From UBA4717 sp002404395 (GTDB lineage Bacteria > Bacillota > Clostridia > Oscillospirales > CAG-272): a stretch of 25,143 nucleotides of DNA. The stretch's first letter is position 1. Each line of letters opens with the position of its first letter. A program made the position numbers and the translations under genes. Of this stretch, positions 15,247 through 21,513 are shown piece by piece. The notes beneath the pieces were generated by a model. The model was not told where the DNA came from. It saw only the letters and a list, made by a program, of their open reading frames with translations, and searched no databases. The DNA lies in contig CALFNW010000129.1 of the NCBI GenBank assembly GCA_937902275.1, positions 1 through 25,143 of the forward strand, written 5' to 3'.

Positions 15247-15828
15247 TCAGATGAGTTGCTTCCATTCCGGATTGAGCTTGACCATATGTATATGATCTTC
15301 CCACTTCCCGTTTATCAATAAATAATCACGGGCAATCCCCTCGTTAACAAATCCGTTTTTCTGCACCACCCGCAATGAACGTGTGTTCCAAGGCATGATA
15401 TTAGCTTCAATGCGGTGCAACCCCAATCTGCCGAATGCGATTTCGGTCACCTTCCCGACTGCCTCGGTCATATATCCGTTATTGATCCATGCCTTATCCA
15501 TCTGGTAGCCGATAAAGCAGGATTGAAACGCTCTTCTGATTATGCCGTTCACTCCGATATATCCTATCAATTCATCCGGGCACTCTTTACAATAGATATA
15601 GAAATGATACGATCGGTCCTTCTTCTCGTCTTCCAAATCCGCTTGCAGCGTTTCTTCCCAATATTTTTCCGTAAAAAACGCTTCATCGTGAGTCGGTATG
15701 AATTTTTTCAAAAACTCTCGGTTTCTGATATGAAAATCTGAAAGTTCTTTTGCTTTGAGCTTACAGGTCGGCTTCAAAAAAAGCCGATCGGTCTCCGTTA
15801 GTTCATTGATCAATTGTATTTCTGCCAT
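15247..15828 (-). CDS. GNAT-family N-acetyltransferase (RimJ/RimL type)
   Basis: A 193-residue acetyltransferase of the RimJ/RimL-like group. Visible features are the E/R-L-F-L-K start strand, the acetyl-CoA pyrophosphate-binding region around W-I-N-N-G-Y-M-T-E-A-V, and the closing R-I-E-A-N-I-M-P-W-N-T-R-S-L-R-V-V-Q-K-N-G-F segment with the helix typical of this subfamily. It should transfer acetyl from acetyl-CoA to an amine of a protein or small molecule; the acceptor is unknown. Its ATG shares one base with the TAA stop of the GH32 gene, so translation is likely coupled. A functional link with fructoside use is not obvious. The operon ends at the strong terminator 15190-15235. Confidence 0.88.
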   Translation of the reverse strand: MAEIQLINELTETDRLFLKPTCKLKAKELSDFHIRNREFLKKFIPTHDEAFFTEKYWEETLQADLEDEKKDRSYHFYIYCKECPDELIGYIGVNGIIRRAFQSCFIGYQMDKAWINNGYMTEAVGKVTEIAFGRLGLHRIEANIMPWNTRSLRVVQKNGFVNEGIARDYLLINGKWEDHIHMVKLNPEWKQLI

Positions 15829-16829
15829 TATTTTTCTACTACATTGATATACACTTCTTCGCCGCCGCGAACAAAGGTCTCTTTAATATATGCATCCGTA
15901 AACGTATCGTCCGCTTCAAGAAGATGCCTTACCTCGCGTATCGGATAGGCACGCATTACCCCGTCTTTAACACTCAGCTCAAGCGGCAGCGAGAGACAGC
16001 CGATGCATTTTTCCTTAGGCTGATAATTCCAACCCGGCACCCACGATATCAGAATATTTCTGCCGTCTTTCGCATGAAATATTTGACCCGCATATTCGTC
16101 CGGTCCCTTTTGAAAATGAGATACGACTTCGGGCACAAACCGCGTACCATCGAAATCACCGTACATAACCTCAAAATAGTGCGTTTCGTCATGTTTCATT
16201 ACCGATGTCGAAAGAATATATCCATCGCCGTGCGGCACAAAAGACGGGCACTCGCAGTACTTTCGATCCTCATATTCATACAGCACACCGACATAATGCC
16301 AATTGAAAAAGTCGTCGCCACGATAAAGCAACAGATTTCCCGTACCCTTTTTTACGTCTGCGGATGCCACTACAAGAAACATTCCATGCTCGCAGACAAG
16401 TATTGCCGGATCTCTGAAGTCCCGACTGCCGTCCGCGGGATAATCGCGAATTATCGGATTGTTCTCATATTTTTCAAAGTTGATCCCGTCTTTTGAATAC
16501 GAAACACTGATCGTCTGCTTTCCCGCTGTGTCCACCGAAGCATAGAACAGGTACAGCATACCATCTTTTTCAACGGCGGTTCCCGACCATACTCCGCCCT
16601 TATCATATTCCTTGTCAGATGAAAGCGCGTTCGGCAGTTCCTCATAATTCAAAAAATCACGGGTACGGCAGTGCCCCCACTCCATCGGCTCCTGCCACGG
16701 ATATTCGAAATTTGATGAATGTTGATAGAAAAAATGATATTCACCCTTAAATTCACACAAGCCGTTCGGGTCGTTCATCCACCCTTTTTGGGGATGATAG
16801 TGATATCTCAGATCCGCGTTGGTAAGCAT
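15828..16829 (-). CDS. glycoside hydrolase family 32 beta-fructosidase (intracellular)
   Basis: The 333-residue protein has all three GH32 catalytic elements: the nucleophile Asp20 in W-M-N-D-P-N-G (17-23), the transition-state stabiliser Asp140 in F-R-D-P (138-141), and the acid/base Glu193 in E-C-P-S-F. It should hydrolyse beta-fructosides such as sucrose, sucrose-6-phosphate or short fructans. It is shorter than typical 450-500-residue members: the five-bladed propeller is present but the C-terminal beta-sandwich is nearly absent. No signal peptide, so it acts inside the cell. The frame opens at 16868, but the ATG at 16829 follows T-G-G-A-G-A and starts just before the propeller, so it is preferred. 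No phosphotransferase or transporter gene is adjacent. A leader of about 150 bases with several hairpins precedes it. Confidence 0.9.
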   Translation of the reverse strand: MLTNADLRYHYHPQKGWMNDPNGLCEFKGEYHFFYQHSSNFEYPWQEPMEWGHCRTRDFLNYEELPNALSSDKEYDKGGVWSGTAVEKDGMLYLFYASVDTAGKQTISVSYSKDGINFEKYENNPIIRDYPADGSRDFRDPAILVCEHGMFLVVASADVKKGTGNLLLYRGDDFFNWHYVGVLYEYEDRKYCECPSFVPHGDGYILSTSVMKHDETHYFEVMYGDFDGTRFVPEVVSHFQKGPDEYAGQIFHAKDGRNILISWVPGWNYQPKEKCIGCLSLPLELSVKDGVMRAYPIREVRHLLEADDTFTDAYIKETFVRGGEEVYINVVEK

Positions 16830-16842
16830 AATATTCTCCAAT

Positions 16843-16857
16843 GCCGCCGTAGGCGGC
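16843..16857 (-). repeat. palindromic hairpin directly upstream of the GH32 ribosome binding site
   Basis: GCCGCC (16843-16848), GTA, GGCGGC (16852-16857): a perfect six-pair stem ending two bases before the A-T-T-G-G-A-G ribosome binding site region. It has the same size and placement as the hairpins before the SDR and rnfB genes. Confidence 0.6.
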
Positions 16858-16875
16858 TCAAAAAACAAACGTAAG

Positions 16876-16901
16876 TTTTCACGCCGACTGCGGCGTGAAA
16901 A
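16876..16901 (-). repeat. 11-base-pair hairpin in the GH32 leader
   Basis: TTTTCACGCCG (16876-16886), loop ACTG, CGGCGTGAAAA (16891-16901). With the small CGCG-CTTT-CGCG hairpin at 16938-16949 and the one at 16843-16857 it makes a run of three palindromes in the untranslated leader. It is not followed by a T-tract on the minus strand within ten bases, so it is not a typical attenuator. Confidence 0.65.
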
Positions 16902-16937
16902 TTCGGGCGCAAAACCAAAGTTTCACTTGGCGGAAAT

Positions 16938-16949
16938 CGCGCTTTCGCG
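16938..16949 (-). repeat. small CGCG hairpin in the GH32 leader
   Basis: CGCG (16938-16941), CTTT, CGCG (16946-16949), about 40 bases after the -10 box and next to an AAGGAG (16960-16965) that has no start codon at a usable distance. The orphan ribosome binding site suggests that a palindromic element was inserted between it and its original gene. Confidence 0.45.
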
Positions 16950-16985
16950 CTATGTGTCTCCTTGAAAATTCAATATTGCAAGCAA

Positions 16986-17015
16986 ATTATATCACAGCAT
17001 AATGAGACAAGTCAA
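16986..17015 (-). promoter_or_regulatory. promoter of the GH32-GNAT operon
   Basis: On the minus strand TTGACT (17015-17010), an 18-base spacer and a perfect TATAAT (16991-16986). It lies between the activase stop (17034) and the GH32 leader, so this operon is independent of the glycyl radical locus. Confidence 0.72.
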
Positions 17016-17033
17016 GCCCACGTCCCTCTGCCG

Positions 17034-17933
17034 CTACATCACCGTAACCTCAGTTTCGGTATTTTCCCTAAGCTTTTGGACAAACGGCGCTAATTCTTCG
17101 CCGCTCAGAAATTCCGTATTACCGTATGCCTGCGTCTTTTCAAGCTGCGCCGCCTTGGAGATCCCTAGAGGGTGATACGGCTCGATATGTATGCCCGAAA
17201 TATTATGAAGCTCCCGCGCCACTGCGGCAAGCCTCATAAAGTGCTCGTCTGTCAGATTGATCCCCGGCATGATCGGGCATCTTAAAATTATTTTTGCTCC
17301 GAGCGCATCAAGCTGCTTCAGATTTTTCATAATGAGCTCGTTTGAAACGCCTGTGTATTTTTTATGAAGTTCGCCGTCCGTCAGTTTTATATCAAACAGC
17401 CACAGATCAACATAATCTGATATCTTGTCAAGCGATCTTTGCGAATATCCGCTGGTCTCTATCGCAGTATCCATACCGAAACCTTTGGCTTTCTGCAATA
17501 TTTCCTTTGAAAAATCATATTGCAGCAGCGGCTCACCTCCCGACAAAGTCACCCCTCCGCCGCTTTCTTCATAGAAAAGCTTGTCCTTAAGGACCTCGGC
17601 AATAACTTCGTCTGCGCTCTTTTCCTCACCGCAAAGCTGCAATGCCTTTGTCGGGCAAACCTCTGCACAACTGCCGCAATGCACACACAGCTCGCGGTCA
17701 AACAAATGCAAATGTTCGACGGTTATCCTGTGACAGCTCTCGCGGCACACCTCCGTACATGCGCCGCAACCGATGCACAGCTTGCTTTGAAAAAACAGCT
17801 CGGGCTCCATACGTTGGGATTCGGGGTTATGACACCACGCGCAGGAAAGCGGACATCCCTTAAGGAACACTACCGTTCTTATTCCCTCTCCGTCCGAAGT
17901 GCTGAAGCGTTGAATATTGAATATCTTACCCAT
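17034..17933 (-). CDS. glycyl-radical enzyme activating protein (PflA-like, with ferredoxin insert)
   Basis: A 299-residue radical SAM enzyme. The C-x3-C-x2-C cluster motif is Cys27, Cys31 and Cys34 in G-C-P-L-S-C-A-W-C, preceded by the family opening I-F-N-I-Q-R-F-S-T-S-D-G-E-G-I-R-T. Two ferredoxin-type [4Fe-4S] motifs follow (53/56/59/63 and 83/86/89/93), as in activases of non-PFL glycyl radical enzymes, then the S-G-G-E-P-L-L SAM-binding motif. It would abstract a hydrogen from the conserved Gly of a partner glycyl radical enzyme. That partner should be encoded 55 bases upstream, but only its last ~72 codons remain (17989-18207), so the activase may be an orphan here. The activase itself appears complete, with no frameshift. 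Ribosome binding site weak. Confidence 0.92.
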   Translation of the reverse strand: MGKIFNIQRFSTSDGEGIRTVVFLKGCPLSCAWCHNPESQRMEPELFFQSKLCIGCGACTEVCRESCHRITVEHLHLFDRELCVHCGSCAEVCPTKALQLCGEEKSADEVIAEVLKDKLFYEESGGGVTLSGGEPLLQYDFSKEILQKAKGFGMDTAIETSGYSQRSLDKISDYVDLWLFDIKLTDGELHKKYTGVSNELIMKNLKQLDALGAKIILRCPIMPGINLTDEHFMRLAAVARELHNISGIHIEPYHPLGISKAAQLEKTQAYGNTEFLSGEELAPFVQKLRENTETEVTVM

Positions 17934-17988
17934 AATTATGTATCACTACCCTTCTTGGCGGTTCAGTTCAATTACGAAATATAAAGCT

Positions 17989-18225
17989 TTATATTTTATG
18001 TTCGGTCCTTGCGATCACTTCATTCTGCATATTCTCGGAAAGCCTGACAAAATAATCACTGTATCCGCCGATACGTACAATAAGATCCCGATATTTTTCC
18101 GGCTCTGCCCGTGCCGCTTTAAGTGTGTTTGCGTCAACCACATTGATCTGCATCTCAAATCCGCCGCGCCCGGCATAGGTCTTAACAATACTTTCAAGAG
18201 CATTCAAAGCATTACGAGGAAAAAA
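17989..18225 (-). pseudogene. glycyl radical enzyme, C-terminal fragment only
   Basis: The translation matches the C-terminal glycyl radical domain of PFL/dehydratase-type enzymes: G-G-F-E-M-Q-I-N-V-V-D, then H/E-P-E-K-Y-R-D-L and the radical loop V-R-I-G-G-Y-S-D-Y-F, and the closing R-T-E-H. The radical Gly would be codon 18064-18066. Full enzymes have about 750-850 residues; here homology stops upstream of A-L-E-S-I-V-K-T-Y and the frame ends at a TGA (18226-18228). The best in-frame start is TTG 18207 (72 residues) with no ribosome binding site. The break coincides with the beginning of a truncated AraC gene on the other strand, pointing to a deletion. A small stand-alone glycyl radical domain that works like GrcA/YfiD is a possible alternative, as the Gly loop is intact and an activase follows. 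The exact class (dehydratase, lyase) is not decidable. Confidence 0.82.
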
Positions 18226-18458
18226 TCACAATCGACAGCCTTTGTAAGCTTACATATATGTCACGCTCCACTCTCTTTCAAAAAATGTGTCGGCAAAGCC
18301 CGATCGATTATCTGAACAACTACCGTTGCAAAATTGCGCTTGAGTTATCTTCGCAAAAGAAATTGTCGGGCGAAGAGCTTGCGTTAAAATGCAGATTTTA
18401 CGATGCCGCGCATATGAAACGAGTATTGAAGCGGTACAAAAGCAAGCTCAAAAAATAA
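18186..18458 (+). pseudogene. AraC-family regulator, C-terminal DNA-binding fragment
   Basis: The plus-strand frame open from 18186 encodes, from about 18213 onward, an AraC helix-turn-helix domain: E-E-K-I-T-I-D-S-L-C-K-L-T-Y-M-S-R-S-T-L-F, then Q-S-P-I-D-Y-L-N-N-Y-R and a second helix pair with C-R-F-Y-D-A-A-H-M-K-R-V-L-K-R-Y. The N-terminal sensing domain is missing and no usable start precedes the first helix; ATG 18258 would drop half of that helix-turn-helix. It lies head-to-head with the glycyl radical enzyme fragment, the usual arrangement of a divergent regulator and target, so both genes seem to have lost their 5' parts and the shared promoter in one event. The extreme C-terminus is also shorter than usual. 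Confidence 0.78.
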
Positions 18459-18483
18459 AACTTCGGAAGGCTTTGCAGTACAA

Positions 18484-19101
18484 TTACAGCGCTTCAAATC
18501 CGCTGTCGGGATTGTACAAATACCCTCGGTAATCAAAACTTTGGTACATCGGCTTTCCCCGCTCCTTAGGCTCCCCCGAACCGATGATCAGCAAATATTC
18601 CTCGGGATCGAATGCATTAAACGCCTCGATCTTGTTCATGCACTCGGCGGCATACCGCAGCTTTCCGCTCTCGCCGTTCTCGCGTCTGTCACAATAATTA
18701 TATCCGATCACGACCTTGAGCGGACACTTTATGTGTATCAGCTTTATCAGCTCGTCAAGCCAATCGGCTTTGTTGTTTTCATGCTCAACAACGATTTTCA
18801 AATCCCATAAATGCCGTTTCATGCCGAGTTTTTTAGCTTCGGCTTTGTCAAGCTCAAGATATCTGCCAAGGTAACCGACCGTGTCGATCCTGAAATATTC
18901 GTGTTGTACGGTAAGTCCGAACGATTCGATTATTTCTTCAATCAGGATTTTATTTGCGATATATGTAAATTGCTTTTCATCGCATCGGTAAATATCCATA
19001 TAAGTTCTTGCTCTGCCCGAGCCGTCAATAAAGCTTCGTTCCTCTTTGAATGAGAGCAAAAATTTCTTATAAAATGCCACGGCGTTTAATGAATTTCCCA
19101 T
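18484..19101 (-). CDS. conserved-looking protein of unknown function (possible nuclease-like fold)
   Basis: The product (205 residues from ATG 19101) is soluble, with no signal peptide or membrane segment. It matches no family I can name. A notable block is F-R-I-D-T-V-G-Y, followed about 30 residues later by W-D-L-K-I-V-V-E-H-E-N-N, then W-L-D-E-L-I-K-L and P-L-K-V-V-I-G-Y. A buried Asp, a strand with E-x-E and a helix, then a hydrophobic strand, is reminiscent of the PD-(D/E)xK nuclease core, but this is a weak inference. An in-frame extension to 19251 is rejected, because its TTG lies inside the -35 box of a consensus promoter (19223-19251). The ATG has only a poor ribosome binding site. 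It is probably monocistronic; no partner is suggested by the neighbours. Confidence 0.65.
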   Translation of the reverse strand: MGNSLNAVAFYKKFLLSFKEERSFIDGSGRARTYMDIYRCDEKQFTYIANKILIEEIIESFGLTVQHEYFRIDTVGYLGRYLELDKAEAKKLGMKRHLWDLKIVVEHENNKADWLDELIKLIHIKCPLKVVIGYNYCDRRENGESGKLRYAAECMNKIEAFNAFDPEEYLLIIGSGEPKERGKPMYQSFDYRGYLYNPDSGFEAL

Positions 19102-19202
19102 AAAATAAGTGTGTACCGGCCTCTTGTTTCGACTTTTTACTGTTTTATTGCATTTAACGCGCGCCGCCGTCTCAAAATCAAACCTGCGCCGCGCCTTTTC
19201 AG

Positions 19203-19216
19203 GACTCAAAAGAGTC
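19203..19216 (-). repeat. palindrome at the predicted transcription start of the unknown gene
   Basis: GACTC (19203-19207), AAAA, GAGTC (19212-19216), located 7-20 bases after the -10 box, exactly where transcription should begin. It could be an operator or a 5'-end hairpin that stabilises the mRNA. Confidence 0.45.
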
Positions 19217-19222
19217 AAAATT

Positions 19223-19251
19223 ATTATATCACCCAATACATTTTTTGTCAA
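19223..19251 (-). promoter_or_regulatory. consensus promoter for the unknown gene at 18484-19101
   Basis: On the minus strand a perfect TTGACA (19251-19246), a 17-base spacer and a perfect TATAAT (19228-19223), one of the strongest promoters in the window. The leader to ATG 19101 would be about 115 bases. Confidence 0.85.
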
Positions 19252-19285
19252 ACATATATTGACGCCGCGATTGCCGACTTTGCCT

Positions 19286-20317
19286 CTATTCGCTTATGTC
19301 CGATAAAATTTTGTTGTGAATATTTTCTCTCATTTTACAAACTGCATCGTAATCTTCTTTGTAATTATTTTTTAACCATATGCATCTCGTAGCATTTGTC
19401 AGTATAACCGCATACATATTTTCTCCGCGATCAAAAAAGAACGATGTTCCGGTGTGACCGCAGTGACCGAAACTGCCGTTTGGGAACAGCTTTCCCGTTT
19501 GCCTGTACCTTTTGTCAACGATCAGCCATCCAAGCCCGTTCGCATCTTCGCCGAGACTCCCGGTGTAACTTTTTTCCGCAAGGTCATAGATTTCCGATGA
19601 ATACAGCTTTGAATTTTTTTGCATGATTGCATCACAATATTTTTCCATATCAGCCATTGTAAAAAACTGCGCTCCGCTCCCGGCAATGCCTTTCATGTTA
19701 CAGACATTGTCATCATCCGACCGATATTTTCCAACCCTGACGCGTCTGTATGAAACCGCGGCATTCGGCTCGTTAATATCAATATTAAATCCGCTTTTGG
19801 TCAGATTCAATGCGCTTTTGGTATTAGCATAAAATGCCTTATCAAGCGGCATATTATATATTTTTTCAACAATGAACCCGAGCAAAATATAAGCGTTGCA
19901 GGAGTATATCTTCCCCTCACCCGGCTCATATGCCAGAGGATTATCTATAATATATTTTGCCACAGCCTTATTCCCTTTTTCGGCAAGCTCCGGCGGCAGA
20001 GGACATCTTACAATTCCGGAGGTATGTGTAAGCATTTGCCTGACCGTTATTTTTCTTTTGCTCTCCGGCACTTCATCAAAAAACATATCCAGCGTGTCAT
20101 TCAGAGAGACCTTCTTTTCACCCATCGCCTTTAGGATAAGCGTTGCCGTGACAAGTACTTTACCCATACTTGCTATATCAAAGTAGGTGTCCGGAGTTAC
20201 ATTATCGGAAGAAATCAAGCATTTGTCATTTTCTTTTTTAAAAAGTACGGCATAGGAGTCAAGGACTCCTTCTTTTATTAAACTTTCCATAAATAACTTT
20301 GTTTTATTAAGTTTCAT
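19286..20317 (-). CDS. serine hydrolase of the beta-lactamase/PBP4* family
   Basis: A 343-residue protein with the active-site plan of class C beta-lactamase-like serine hydrolases. Ser50-Met-Gly-Lys53 is the nucleophile motif, Tyr137-Ser-Cys-Asn140 stands for the Y-x-N motif, and His287-Thr-Gly289 is the counterpart of K-T-G. The phrases R-Q-M-L-T-H-T-S-G-I and A-Y-I-L-L-G-F-I are typical. No signal peptide or membrane anchor is visible, so it should be cytoplasmic and is more likely an esterase or peptidase of this family than a resistance enzyme. The frame opens at GTG 20326, but the GTG is part of the GAGGTGA ribosome binding site; ATG 20317 is the start. Promoter at 20336-20364. It is divergent from an AraC regulator, which may control it. 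Confidence 0.88.
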   Translation of the reverse strand: MKLNKTKLFMESLIKEGVLDSYAVLFKKENDKCLISSDNVTPDTYFDIASMGKVLVTATLILKAMGEKKVSLNDTLDMFFDEVPESKRKITVRQMLTHTSGIVRCPLPPELAEKGNKAVAKYIIDNPLAYEPGEGKIYSCNAYILLGFIVEKIYNMPLDKAFYANTKSALNLTKSGFNIDINEPNAAVSYRRVRVGKYRSDDDNVCNMKGIAGSGAQFFTMADMEKYCDAIMQKNSKLYSSEIYDLAEKSYTGSLGEDANGLGWLIVDKRYRQTGKLFPNGSFGHCGHTGTSFFFDRGENMYAVILTNATRCIWLKNNYKEDYDAVCKMRENIHNKILSDISE

Positions 20318-20335
20318 ATAAATCACCTCACAATG

Positions 20336-20364
20336 ATTATATTATATTTTAAAGCCTTCATCAA
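20336..20364 (-). promoter_or_regulatory. promoter of the beta-lactamase-family gene
   Basis: On the minus strand TTGATG (20364-20359), a 17-base spacer and TATAAT (20341-20336). The leader is short (about 13 bases) and carries the GAGGTGA ribosome binding site. Confidence 0.72.
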
Positions 20365-20395
20365 TTTAAAAATTCGGATATACAGCATTTTTCGG

Positions 20396-20424
20396 TTGTA
20401 TTTTAAATTTTTTTATGTTATTAT
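20396..20424 (+). promoter_or_regulatory. promoter of the second AraC regulator
   Basis: TTGTAT (20396-20401), a 17-base spacer and TATTAT (20419-20424). The start of transcription would be near 20431, leaving only about ten bases with the ribosome binding site before ATG 20441. The two divergent -35 boxes are 31 bases apart, so a regulator bound between them could affect both genes. Confidence 0.45.
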
Positions 20425-20440
20425 GAAGCGGGGTGATGAA

Positions 20441-21214
20441 ATGTTTTGCAATTATAATACCGACTGTATACATATTACAAATGTTTTTACAACTACCGTA
20501 AACCGAACCGAAGTCGGAACCGGAATCCGGCGTTTGGGAGAAACCAAATTCTATCAATTAGGAATAAAAATCAAAGGTGAAACAAGCATAACATACAATA
20601 ACAATCACTTTATATATGACGATAACTCCGTGCTTTTTCTTCCGTGTGAAACGCAGAGCGATATTCCATACAATAAAATCTTTCTGAAGCCCGGCTCCGG
20701 TGTATGTATATTTTTCACTTCGGAACATTCATTATCTAACAGTGCCAAACTGTACAAGCTAAACGGTCATGCCATTTCCACTGCTTTCAAACGTATCCTT
20801 AATGAATTTAAAGGCGAAAACAAATTGAAAGCCAAATCCACCTTTTATGAAATATTATCATTACTTGATGAAACTGAAAAGCCGTATGTCAAAAGCGAAT
20901 TTTCCGACATCTTAACATATATAAATAATAACATCGACAAACCGTATATTGATTTAAACGAGGCCGCCAAGCAATTCGGTTATTCAACAGATTACTTTCG
21001 TCACAAGTTCTCCAAAGAAACCGGAATTGCACCCAAAAGGTATATAATATCATTAAAAATCAAACTCGCCGAGGACTTACTTTTGAACAGTAATTTGTGT
21101 ATTCGTCAAATTGCAGGCAGAGTCGGATTTTACGATACAAACTATTTCACTCGTTTTTTCAAAAAAGAAACCGGGTATACACCGACTGATTTTCGCAAAA
21201 ATATTAAGGTTTAA
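20441..21214 (+). CDS. AraC-family transcriptional regulator
   Basis: A 257-residue regulator. The N-terminal half is a cupin-like sensing region (I-T-Y-N-N-N-H-F-I-Y-D-D-N-S-V-L-F-L-P is typical of the first strands). The C-terminal ~95 residues form the double helix-turn-helix: Y-I-D-L-N-E-A-A-K-Q-F-G-Y-S-T-D-Y-F and C-I-R-Q-I-A-G-R-V-G-F-Y-D-T-N-Y-F-T-R-F, ending T-G-Y-T-P-T-D-F-R. The frame is open from 20333, but GGGGTGATGAA directly precedes ATG 20441, which is the start used; ATG 20423 lies in the -10 box. Likely targets are the divergent hydrolase gene and/or the GH28-like gene 300 bases downstream (inference from position). Confidence 0.88.
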   Translation: MFCNYNTDCIHITNVFTTTVNRTEVGTGIRRLGETKFYQLGIKIKGETSITYNNNHFIYDDNSVLFLPCETQSDIPYNKIFLKPGSGVCIFFTSEHSLSNSAKLYKLNGHAISTAFKRILNEFKGENKLKAKSTFYEILSLLDETEKPYVKSEFSDILTYINNNIDKPYIDLNEAAKQFGYSTDYFRHKFSKETGIAPKRYIISLKIKLAEDLLLNSNLCIRQIAGRVGFYDTNYFTRFFKKETGYTPTDFRKNIKV

Positions 21215-21242
21215 TTTGACAAGTGCCTGTAAGAAGATTATA

Positions 21243-21272
21243 TTGACATTTTTTGGGATTTTAATGTATAAT
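21243..21272 (+). promoter_or_regulatory. strong promoter 3' of the AraC gene
   Basis: A perfect TTGACA (21243-21248), an 18-base spacer and a perfect TATAAT (21267-21272), starting 29 bases after the AraC stop. The first real gene downstream is at 21514, so the transcript would have a leader of about 235 bases or form a small RNA of its own. Confidence 0.78.
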
Positions 21273-21278
21273 TCTGGC

Positions 21279-21447
21279 AAATTAAAAATATTTATATAAG
21301 AAACAGAGTTAACGTATGAAAGCTTTTTCTTCCGGCAGCAATGCAAGTATAAGGCTCGCGTCTGTCTGCCTTGCGATATCAGGCAAGCAGAAGACGGTAT
21401 CCCTTTGAAAATCATTCAAACATGAGCGACGATTATTACACTATGTA
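21279..21447 (+). other. untranslated leader or small-RNA region upstream of the GH28-like gene
   Basis: Between the two promoters no conserved gene is visible. It contains a 30-codon frame (21316-21408, ATG to TGA) with no convincing ribosome binding site. It also has an imperfect hairpin at about 21366-21390, CTTGC/GCAAG extended by CTG/CAG, which competes with a TGCCT/AGGCA pairing (21367-21371 with 21381-21385). No T-tract follows, so no terminator is called. It may be a structured leader, a leader peptide, or simply spacer. Confidence 0.35.
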
Positions 21448-21476
21448 TTTACAAAACTATTAAACTATGTTACAAT
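21448..21476 (+). promoter_or_regulatory. proximal promoter of the GH28-like gene
   Basis: TTTACA (21448-21453), a 17-base spacer and TACAAT (21471-21476). The ATG at 21475 that opens the frame lies inside the -10 box, so translation must start later (21502 or 21514). Confidence 0.65.
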
Positions 21477-21513
21477 GTGTGCAGTCAACCTTTTATATGG
21501 TATGGTGGCTGTT

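Noticed and set aside
17917..18315. Plus-strand open frame of 132 codons across the activase-glycyl radical enzyme gap
   Set aside because: It is antisense to the glycyl radical enzyme fragment and in a different frame from the AraC homology; a shadow.
19102..19251. 50-residue N-terminal extension of the unknown protein
   Set aside because: Its start codon lies in the -35 box and the segment would cover the promoter and leader; the translation is Arg/Lys-rich and without pattern.
19286..20317. Beta-lactam resistance gene
   Set aside because: The motif set is that of the broad PBP4*/esterase family; without a signal peptide it cannot reach beta-lactams outside the membrane, so no resistance role is claimed.
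21316..21408. 30-codon open frame as a gene
   Set aside because: No ribosome binding site and no recognisable sequence; kept only as a remark in the leader region.
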